Origin: an uncultured Fibrobacter sp.
GTDB lineage: Bacteria; Fibrobacterota; Fibrobacteria; Fibrobacterales; Fibrobacteraceae
DNA: 64,000 bases
Direction of reading: 5' to 3'
Assembly: GCF_947305105.1 (NCBI RefSeq)
Contig: NZ_CAMZCS010000003.1
Coordinates: 62,001-126,000, forward strand
Under the pieces are notes generated by a model that saw only the letters and a program-made list of their open reading frames with translations, did not search any database and had not been told where the DNA came from. Below, piece after piece: positions 8,613-14,795 of this stretch. The first letter of the stretch is position 1; every line of letters begins with the position of its first letter. The position numbers and the translations under genes were made by a program.

Positions 8613-8800
8613 TGTATTACGACAATCCTCGTGACAGTCGGCATAGGCCATTGGCCCGTACGTGCATCCGCGACGAGGCGCATCCACCTTCTTGTAGGTG
8701 ATGTTGGATAGCTGGCAGGAGAAACAGCCTGCTCGAGTGTGTGGCGGAAGCCATGCCAGGTAACGCCGGGGAAGGCCCCCGCCAACAGCATCGCAAGAGC
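8613..8800 (+). ncRNA. Putative structured non-coding RNA of unknown family
   Basis: A stretch without a credible protein gene carries nested complementary segments. An outer stem GATGTTGG (8700-8707) pairs with CCAA and CATC (8782-8785, 8789-8792). Inside it CTGGCA (8712-8717) pairs with TGCCAG (8754-8759), enclosing TGGC-GGAA-GCCA (8742-8753), a GNRA-type tetraloop hairpin. GGGG-AAGG-CCCC (8768-8779) forms another hairpin. Upstream are CACC..GGTG (8685-8700) and a GGCC-ATT-GGCC hairpin. The promoter at 8579-8606 and the GGAA loop favour the plus strand. It might be the leader of the ORF6N gene at 8898 or a separate RNA. Tests against 6S, SRP, tmRNA and RNase P by eye failed. Confidence 0.45.
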
Positions 8801-8897
8801 ATCCCAAATATAAACAAACCCTTATTGTGCCTGCAGTGCAGACGCAATTAAAACCGTTTTTAATGTTCGCTCATGCCGAGCGGGCTAAAGGATTATT

Positions 8898-9947
8898 ATG
8901 TCAAGAAAAACTGATAAATTGGCTGTCGCGGAGTTCCCGCTTATTGACGAAACCCTGCTCAAATCGCGGATATATACCATCCGCGGGGTCAAGGTGATGC
9001 TTGATGCTGACCTGGCCGAGATTTACGGGTATACGACCAAAGCATTCAATCAGCAGGTCAAGAATAATATCGAAAAATTCGATGACGATTTCCGTTTTCA
9101 ACTAAGCAGCAAAGAAGTTGATGAATGTTCAAGGTCAAAAATTTTGACCTTGAACGGCGGACATCGGGGGACTAACATAAAGTATGCCCCCTATGCATTT
9201 ACCGAACAGGGTATCTACATGCTTATGACGGTGCTCAAGGGCGAACGGGCGACTGCTCAAAGCAAGGCTTTGATTCGCCTTTTCAAGCAGATGAAGGACT
9301 ATATCGTTGCTGAAAACCATCAATTGCTCGGGACAGCGGGAATTGCCCAGATTGCAGCACAGACTGTTCAAAACACGCGCGAAATCGCAACGGTTTCCGC
9401 TGAAGTAAAGGAGCTTTCCGGCGAAGTTCGCGATATCCGGAGCGATTTGGGAAAAATCAATGTGGACCTCCGGATGGTCATGGAAAATTTCGTTGATCCT
9501 TCGTCTTTCAGGCACTTCCTGATTCTGAACGGTCAGAAATTGGAGGCAGATGTCGCTTACGCGCAGATTTACGGCATGGCGAAGAAATCGGTGCTGATTG
9601 TAGATAACTATGTAGATGTCAAGACGCTGAATTTGCTCCGGAACGTGCGCAAAGGCGTTTCCGTCCTGATTTTTAGCGACTTGCTCGGTGGAAGCCGCAT
9701 GACAGACGACATGCTTGCCGATTATCGGGCCGCCCGACCGGACGTGTCGATTGACAAGAAACCCGCCATGCACAAATTCCACGACCGCTACATTCTCGTA
9801 GATTTCAAGACCAAGAGCGAAAAACTGTACCATTGCGGCGCATCTTCCAAGGATGCGGGCAACAAGATTACGACCATCGTCCGGCTCGATGATGCTGATG
9901 CATACCGGAACATGTTTGAGGAATTGTTGGAGCAGAGCGGAAAGTAA
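8898..9947 (+). CDS. ORF6N-domain protein fused to phospholipase-D-like domain
   Basis: 349 aa. Residues about 15-105 match the ORF6N DNA-binding domain found in phage antirepressors (LKSRIYTIRGVKVMLDADLA, EIYGYTTKAFNQQVKNN, FTEQGIYMLMTVL). A coiled coil follows (about 150-195). The last ~150 residues look like one PLD-like half: VLIVDNYVD, then HKFHDRYILVD (about 297-307). It lacks the second full HKD motif, so activity would need dimerisation or is absent. AAAGGA precedes the ATG. These fusions occur in mobile or defence regions; regulation of the preceding RNA is possible but not shown. Confidence 0.75.
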   Translation: MSRKTDKLAVAEFPLIDETLLKSRIYTIRGVKVMLDADLAEIYGYTTKAFNQQVKNNIEKFDDDFRFQLSSKEVDECSRSKILTLNGGHRGTNIKYAPYAFTEQGIYMLMTVLKGERATAQSKALIRLFKQMKDYIVAENHQLLGTAGIAQIAAQTVQNTREIATVSAEVKELSGEVRDIRSDLGKINVDLRMVMENFVDPSSFRHFLILNGQKLEADVAYAQIYGMAKKSVLIVDNYVDVKTLNLLRNVRKGVSVLIFSDLLGGSRMTDDMLADYRAARPDVSIDKKPAMHKFHDRYILVDFKTKSEKLYHCGASSKDAGNKITTIVRLDDADAYRNMFEELLEQSGK

Positions 9948-9949
9948 CC

Positions 9950-9966
9950 GGTCGCAAATTGCGACC
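9950..9966. repeat. 17-base perfect palindrome GGTCGCAA-A-TTGCGACC
   Basis: It lies 2 bases after the ORF6N stop and 13 bases before the DUF1016 start. The flank ACCGGTC(G/A)CAAATTG is shared with the repeat at 11680, so these belong to one small repeat family. Confidence 0.75.
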
Positions 9967-9979
9967 TCATGGAGGCTAT

Positions 9980-11041
9980 ATGACTAAAAATAAAGAGAAT
10001 GTCCCTGCAAAAGCGGTGGAATCACTATTCAATAAGGTTTCGAACTTGATTGAACAAGCGCGAGTTCGCGTGGCTACGGCAATGAATGTTGCCGAAGTCT
10101 ACACGAAATACCAGATTGGGCGATTAATCGTAGAAGATGAGCAAAAAGGTAAGTATCGAGCGGAATATGGCAAGCAGATTCTATCGAAATTGTCAGAACG
10201 ATTGTTATCAACCTATGAAAGTGGGTGGACCGTTGATACGCTCAAGCGTTGTCGCTTTTTTTACCGTGTTTATTGTCCTCAGCAAATTGGGGCAACAGTG
10301 TTGCCCCAATCTGAAGTTTTGCCAGAATTCACCCTTTCGTGGTCCCATTACCTGGTGCTCATGCGTATCAAGAATGCCGATGAACGCCGTTTTTACGAGA
10401 TAGAGGCCACTTCCGGGAACTGGTCTTTTCGCGAGTTGCAGCGGCAGTATGGTTCAAGCCTGTATGAGCGTCTTGCGCTGAGCCGGGACAAGGAGCAGGT
10501 TGTCCGTTTGGCACAGGTTGGCAACGTGGTGGAAAAGCCGGAGGATATCATCAAGAATCCGGTGACGCTTGAATTTGTTGGCTTGAAGCCGGACGCTTCG
10601 TATTCGGAATCGAAACTGGAATCTGCTATCATCGGTAAATTGCAAGATTTCCTGCTTGAATTGGGGAAAGGATTCCTGTTCGAAGCGCGTCAGAAGCGTT
10701 TCTCCTTTGACGAGGACAACTACTATGTGGACTTGGTCTTGTACAATCGTCTGCTGCAGTGCTATGTGCTCGTTGACTTGAAGGTCGATAAGTTGACCCA
10801 TCAGGATCTCGGCCAGATGCAGATGTACGTAAACTACTACGACCGGTATGTAAAGCAGGATTTCGAAAAGCCGACTATCGGCATTTTGCTTTGCAAGGAG
10901 AAGAAGGATACCCTTGTAAGGCTGACATTGCCCGAAGATGCGAATATTTACGCCTCCGCTTATGAGTTGTATCTGCCGGACAAGAAACTATTGCAGGCGA
11001 AGGTCAAGGAGTGGGTAAATGAATTTGAAAATGCAAGATAA
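9980..11041 (+). CDS. DUF1016 (YhcG-family) PD-(D/E)XK nuclease
   Basis: 353 aa from the ATG at 9980, chosen because GGAGG (9971-9975) precedes it. The N-terminal DUF1016_N part carries KYQIGRLIVEDEQKG, LSERL and LSWSHYLVLMRI. The C-terminal nuclease domain shows DDEDNYYVDLVLYNRLLQCYVLVDLKVDK-like order: YYVDLVLYNR, then VLVDLKVD, with D and D-x-K catalytic positions. Members occur with phage-defence genes and bind DNA junctions or recombination partners. The variable loop before LSWSHY holds a 25-base palindromic insertion in frame (10286-10310), coding for QQIGATVLPQS. It follows the ORF6N gene closely and may be co-transcribed. Confidence 0.8.
   Translation: MTKNKENVPAKAVESLFNKVSNLIEQARVRVATAMNVAEVYTKYQIGRLIVEDEQKGKYRAEYGKQILSKLSERLLSTYESGWTVDTLKRCRFFYRVYCPQQIGATVLPQSEVLPEFTLSWSHYLVLMRIKNADERRFYEIEATSGNWSFRELQRQYGSSLYERLALSRDKEQVVRLAQVGNVVEKPEDIIKNPVTLEFVGLKPDASYSESKLESAIIGKLQDFLLELGKGFLFEARQKRFSFDEDNYYVDLVLYNRLLQCYVLVDLKVDKLTHQDLGQMQMYVNYYDRYVKQDFEKPTIGILLCKEKKDTLVRLTLPEDANIYASAYELYLPDKKLLQAKVKEWVNEFENAR
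10283..10308. repeat. 26-base repeat copy 1, palindromic, inside DUF1016 gene
   Basis: Starts CAAATTGGGGCAACA and mirrors itself around G10298 (perfect palindrome 10286-10310). Identical over 26 bases to 11680-11705. It is read in frame within the DUF1016 gene. Confidence 0.9.
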
Positions 11042-11087
11042 GAGTATTGTGAAGACGCGCCCTTCAACCAATTAAAGGAGAAATACG

Positions 11088-11285
11088 ATGAAGAAAAAAT
11101 CAGAAGAAGAGAACAAGAAAGATAATACTGGATGGAATGCCTTTTTGGAATTGCGTAGGCAGGCTCAGCGCGGTATGCTCCGGACCATGCAGCAGCTTTC
11201 CGCCGATGCCGAAAAGGTTGGTTCCGCCGAAATGACACTCGACGAAATCAACGCCGAAATCGCCGCAGCCAGGAGCGGGAAATAA
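11088..11285 (+). CDS. Small antitoxin-like protein
   Basis: 65 aa, helical and charged, with a good AAAGGAG ribosome site. The C-terminal MTLDEINAEIAAARSGK resembles the tail seen in many small antitoxin or antitoxin-associated ORFs of anaerobes. No recognisable toxin follows. It may be an orphan or may pair with the unknown ORF at 11311. Confidence 0.55.
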   Translation: MKKKSEEENKKDNTGWNAFLELRRQAQRGMLRTMQQLSADAEKVGSAEMTLDEINAEIAAARSGK

Positions 11286-11310
11286 ACTTAACCATAAAAG
11301 TGAGGAAAAA

Positions 11311-11664
11311 ATGGACTATACATTTACAGAAAAAGAAGTTGAAATGATGTATAACTGGGGGATGTACGCTGATGGGGAAAGCGGCTTCAATGAAGAAGAA
11401 AAAAAATTATACAATAAATTGGAGCGAATTTTTACACCGCTTCAAAAAGAAAAAGATAATGAGCAAAAGGTTGTAGATTTTTTCGAAGAAATTAGCAATA
11501 CATACGAAAATGTGAGTTATTATTGGGGTACTGGCACCTGTATCAAATTTATCGACTTTGACAAAACGCTTTGCTTTGACACTAAAAAAACTAAATACAC
11601 AGATGTAGTGCTCGAGGTGTCGAAGGTAATAAACAAATTGAAGGTGAAGAAGCGAAGCAATTGA
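11311..11664 (+). CDS. Hypothetical protein
   Basis: 117 aa, no signal peptide, acidic N-terminal half and basic C-terminus. GAGG precedes the ATG, and the gene starts 26 bases after the antitoxin-like ORF. It contains FTEKEVEMMYNWGMYA and a beta-rich second half (YWGTGTCIKFIDFDKTLCF). No family recognised. AT-rich codon use unlike the core genes suggests acquired DNA. Confidence 0.6.
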   Translation: MDYTFTEKEVEMMYNWGMYADGESGFNEEEKKLYNKLERIFTPLQKEKDNEQKVVDFFEEISNTYENVSYYWGTGTCIKFIDFDKTLCFDTKKTKYTDVVLEVSKVINKLKVKKRSN

Positions 11665-11679
11665 AAATTCAACCGGTCA

Positions 11680-11705
11680 CAAATTGGGGCAACAGTGTTG
11701 CCCCA
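11680..11705. repeat. 26-base palindromic repeat copy 2, intergenic
   Basis: Exact copy of 10283-10308, between the hypothetical gene and the convergent lipoprotein. It could form a hairpin between converging transcripts, though no T tract follows. Confidence 0.9.
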
Positions 11706-11719
11706 TAGCTCGAACTGGG

Positions 11720-12460
11720 CTAGTCCTCTTCCTCTTCTTCTTCCTCCTCGTTCTCTTCTTCTACCTCTTCTTCTTCGTCCTTTTTCGTTGATTCGAGTTT
11801 CTTTGATGTTTCCGACTTGCATTCGTCCTTGAGCTCGTTAAAGAGCCTTTCCCGTTTTTCCTTTAGGGCTTGCTTGGTTTCTTCATCATCCAGACCCCAG
11901 AAAAATACGTCGTCGGTCGTGGAAAATTCCCAAATGGTGATGGTTTTGATGCCCTCGTCATCGAAACATTCCAGTTCATCGTCAGTTCCCTTCCACTTTG
12001 TACCACTATAGCTTCCTCTGTGATCACCGGGTCTTGAACACACCAGTTGTCTCATAGAGCCTGTGCCCCGGATGTATAGCGAATCGACATAGGTGGTGTC
12101 GTTGACCAGCACATAGTGTTCCAGACGCCTTTCTCCAAAAGTTTCGCTGCTGAGAACTGTGTAGTAGGCCCATATTTCGTCGTCTATGTCAAGGTGGTCG
12201 CAGCCTTCCTTGAAATTTATGGAGCCCGCGTTCTCGAAGACATGACGGGTATTGCTAAAATCTTCCTCGCTGGAGGAGCTGGACTCGGCTTCGGAAGAAC
12301 TGGACTTGGCGTTGTCCTTGCCGCTATCTATTTCGGTTTCGTCGTCTCCTGCGCTACTGGCGTTACTGCTGTCGCCGCTGCAGGCCACCATGCATAGCGC
12401 GATGGCGAAGGGAATGCTCATGGCCAAGGCCTTTGCGGTGTCTATAATTCTGGAATTCAT
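11720..12460 (-). CDS. Lipoprotein with Ser-rich linker and poly-Glu tail
   Basis: 246 aa. Signal peptide ends in the lipobox MVAC; then a low-complexity Ser/Glu/Asp linker typical of Fibrobacter lipoproteins (to about residue 70). The core (about 70-195) is an unrecognised beta-rich domain with two cysteines. The C-terminus ends in an almost pure Glu tail (last ~20 residues E, V, N and a final D). GGGAG stands before the start at 12460. Probably surface or periplasmic; function unknown. The acidic tail could bind divalent cations. Confidence 0.7.
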   Translation of the reverse strand: MNSRIIDTAKALAMSIPFAIALCMVACSGDSSNASSAGDDETEIDSGKDNAKSSSSEAESSSSSEEDFSNTRHVFENAGSINFKEGCDHLDIDDEIWAYYTVLSSETFGERRLEHYVLVNDTTYVDSLYIRGTGSMRQLVCSRPGDHRGSYSGTKWKGTDDELECFDDEGIKTITIWEFSTTDDVFFWGLDDEETKQALKEKRERLFNELKDECKSETSKKLESTKKDEEEEVEEENEEEEEEEED

Positions 12461-12524
12461 AATGGGTGCTCCCGTTTGATTGGTTGTGCTGTTGTGTAAA
12501 TATATAATACATTTGGTTTTTTTC

Positions 12525-12530
12525 TATATT
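12525..12530 (+). promoter_or_regulatory. TATATT -10 element for iorAB
   Basis: Sequence TTTTCTATATTTGCG, the -10 context that recurs before several genes here (carB, metY-like, frr). The -35 is weak. It lies 55 bases before iorA. Confidence 0.45.
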
Positions 12531-12585
12531 TGCGTGCGTTTAAGGTTATGCCTTAAGGACAATTTGACTCAAGAAAAGGAACGCT

Positions 12586-14253
12586 ATGCCAGCTTTTGAT
12601 CCGAATGCGAAAAAGATGCTGATTTCGGGAAACGAGGCCATCTCGCTTTCCATGCGCCACTGCAACGTGCAGTTTGCCGCAGGTTACCCGGGTACTCCCT
12701 CTACCGAAATCCTCGAGGACTATTCTGAACTCGGCGGGTATGCCCAGTGGGCCCCGAACGAGAAGGTCGCCGCCGAAGTGGCCCTGGGCGCAGCCTTTGG
12801 CCATGCCCGCAGCGTGGTCACCATGAAGATGGTGGGCCTCAACGTGGCTAGCGATGTGCTCTACACCGCGACCTACACGGGCGTGGACGGCGCCATGGTG
12901 TGGATCGTTGCCGACGACCCGGGTCAGGGCAGCTCCCAGAACGAACAGGATACCCGCAACCACGCCAAGGCATCCGTTTGCCCGATGTTCGAGCCCTCCA
13001 ACTCCCAGGAAGCCTACGACTTCTTCCGCATTGCGGTGCAGACGAGCGAAAAGTTCAAGATTCCCGTCATCCTGCGCATGACGACCCGCGTGGACCACTC
13101 CAAGTCTATCGTGGTGCCCAAAGAAGAACTCCCGGCTATGGTGCCGAACTTCGAACGCAATATTGCCGGCCATGTGATGGTGCCCGGCTTCTCTAAGCCG
13201 GCCGGCCGCCGTCTCCGTGCCAAGATGGACGAGATGGAAGCCTGGAACGTCGCGGAAGGCCCCAATCGGGTGGAAATGCGCAGCGAGGACTTCGGTATCA
13301 TCGTGAGCGGCATCAGCTACCACCATGTTCGTGAAGCCGCCCCGGAAGCAAGCATCCTCAAGCTCGGCATGACCTACCCGCTGCCGATGCAGCTCATCAA
13401 GGATTTCGCCAAGAAGTTCGAAGGCAAGCGCCTCATGGTCATCGAAGAGAACGACCCGTGGCTCGCCGAGAACATCAAGGCCGCCGGTATCCAGTGCGAA
13501 AGCAAGTTTGACCCGATTTTCCGCTTTGGCGAACTCGACGTGAACCGCGTGCGCCGCATTATCGCTGGCGATCGCAATCCGGACCCGGTTCCGGTCAAGG
13601 GCAAGCCGCCTATGCTTTGCCCGGGCTGCCCGCACCGCAGCTCTTTCGCCATGCTCAAGGAACTCGACTGCATCGTCTCCGGCGACATCGGCTGCTATAC
13701 GCTCGCCGCTCTCCCGCCCATCAGCGCGATGGACTACATGATTGACATGGGTGCCGCTATCGGCATGGGTATCGGTCTCCGCAACGTGCTCCCGCGCGAA
13801 CAGGCCAAGAAGGTCGTCTCCGTGATTGGCGACTCCACGTTTGTTCACAGCGGCATCACCGGTCTCGTGGAAGCGGGCTACAATCGCCCCGACACCGGCC
13901 ATGTGGTCGTCATTCTCGACAACAGCATCACCGCCATGACAGGCCAGCAGGAACACCCGGGTACGGGCCGCCATCTGGACCACAGCCCGGCCTACAAGCT
14001 CGACTACGGTGCCATCGCGAAGACCGCCGGTTTCGACAACGTGTACGAAGTGAACCAGGTCAAGGAACCCGAGAAGTTCAAGGAACTCGTGAAGGAAGCC
14101 CTCGAGAAGGACGAGCTCACGCTCATCGTGGCGAAGAGTCCCTGCATTCTCGCTCTCAAGAGCATCCTCGCCTGGGACAAGGCCAACAAGGAAAAGGCTG
14201 AAAAGGCTCTCGCCGAGTCCGAAGCCGCTGCTAAAAAGAACGGCAATTTTTAA
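12586..14253 (+). CDS. iorA: Indolepyruvate:ferredoxin oxidoreductase, alpha subunit, without ferredoxin domain
   Basis: 555 aa. Converts arylpyruvates plus CoA to aryl-acyl-CoA with reduced ferredoxin, using thiamine pyrophosphate. N-terminal domain: AGYPGTPSTEILEDYSEL. TPP domain: CPGCPHRSSFAML (about 345), GDIGCYTL, then VIGDSTFVHSG and LDNSITAMTGQQEHPGTG. Usual IorA proteins end with two 4Fe-4S clusters in a CxxCxxCxxxC module; here the chain ends after LIVAKSPCILAL with a basic/Ala tail and no such cysteines. The next gene, 12 bases on, is the beta subunit, so the pair is intact apart from the missing ferredoxin part. Confidence 0.9.
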   Translation: MPAFDPNAKKMLISGNEAISLSMRHCNVQFAAGYPGTPSTEILEDYSELGGYAQWAPNEKVAAEVALGAAFGHARSVVTMKMVGLNVASDVLYTATYTGVDGAMVWIVADDPGQGSSQNEQDTRNHAKASVCPMFEPSNSQEAYDFFRIAVQTSEKFKIPVILRMTTRVDHSKSIVVPKEELPAMVPNFERNIAGHVMVPGFSKPAGRRLRAKMDEMEAWNVAEGPNRVEMRSEDFGIIVSGISYHHVREAAPEASILKLGMTYPLPMQLIKDFAKKFEGKRLMVIEENDPWLAENIKAAGIQCESKFDPIFRFGELDVNRVRRIIAGDRNPDPVPVKGKPPMLCPGCPHRSSFAMLKELDCIVSGDIGCYTLAALPPISAMDYMIDMGAAIGMGIGLRNVLPREQAKKVVSVIGDSTFVHSGITGLVEAGYNRPDTGHVVVILDNSITAMTGQQEHPGTGRHLDHSPAYKLDYGAIAKTAGFDNVYEVNQVKEPEKFKELVKEALEKDELTLIVAKSPCILALKSILAWDKANKEKAEKALAESEAAAKKNGNF

Positions 14254-14265
14254 GGAGAAGTTTTT

Positions 14266-14739
14266 ATGAGCGTAGTTAACGTGAAATTTGCCGGCCTCGG
14301 TGGCACAGGCGTTATCAAGGCGAGCGACGTGATGGCGGAACTCGTGTTCGAACAGGGTTACGACGTGAAGAAGGCCGAAGTGCACGGCATGAGCCAGCGC
14401 GGCGGTTCTATTGCTTCCGATGTCCGCTTCGCGAAGGACGAAGAAGTGCAGTCCCCGATGATCCCGACTGGCGAAGCCGACTACCTGGTGGTATTCGACG
14501 AGACGCAGGTCGTGGTGAACGAGGCCTTCCTCAAGCAGGGCGGCGTGCTCCTCACTCCGGCGGACATCGATGTCTCGAAGCTCGAGAACGTGAAGGCCCT
14601 GAACGTCGCGATGCTCGGCAAGCTTTCCAAGCACTTCGACTTTACCGTCGAACAGTGGGAAGTCGCCCTGAACAAGCTTTTCGCCGAAAAGTTCCACGAA
14701 GGGAACAAGAAGGCGTTCATGCTTGGCCGCGAAGGCTAA
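14266..14739 (+). CDS. iorB: Indolepyruvate oxidoreductase, beta subunit
   Basis: 157 aa, the POR-gamma-type domain: VKFAGLGGTGVIKASDVMAEL at the start and HGMSQRGGSIASDVRF (about 44-60), both typical of IorB. It is shorter than most IorB proteins (about 190 aa), losing the C-terminal helix. AAGGAG precedes it. Operon partner of iorA; works in amino-acid or aryl acid metabolism with ferredoxin. Confidence 0.9.
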   Translation: MSVVNVKFAGLGGTGVIKASDVMAELVFEQGYDVKKAEVHGMSQRGGSIASDVRFAKDEEVQSPMIPTGEADYLVVFDETQVVVNEAFLKQGGVLLTPADIDVSKLENVKALNVAMLGKLSKHFDFTVEQWEVALNKLFAEKFHEGNKKAFMLGREG

Positions 14740-14750
14740 TATTCGGATTG

Positions 14751-14784
14751 CCGGCCTATATTGTATAGGCCGGTTCTTTTTTTA
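14751..14784 (+). terminator. Rho-independent terminator after iorAB
   Basis: Stem CCGGCCTATA (14751-14760) and TATAGGCCGG (14764-14773), then TTCTTTTTTT. The T tract runs into the ribosome site of the next gene. Confidence 0.9.
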
Positions 14785-14795
14785 GGATGGGCTTT

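Noticed and set aside
8740-8780. TGCCAGGTAACGCC identical to a piece of bacterial RNase P RNA
   Set aside because: The conserved P4 core (GGAAAGTCC and ACAGAAA-type segments) is missing and the region is too short; the match is 14 bases only.
8606-8791. Minus-strand reading with TWHGFRHT, like the H-x-x-R-H box of a tyrosine recombinase
   Set aside because: The frame is short, lacks the other catalytic residues and the C-terminal Tyr, and covers the structured RNA region.
12553-14697. 714-aa minus-strand ORF opposite iorAB
   Set aside because: It is a high-GC shadow of the well-supported iorA/iorB reading frames.
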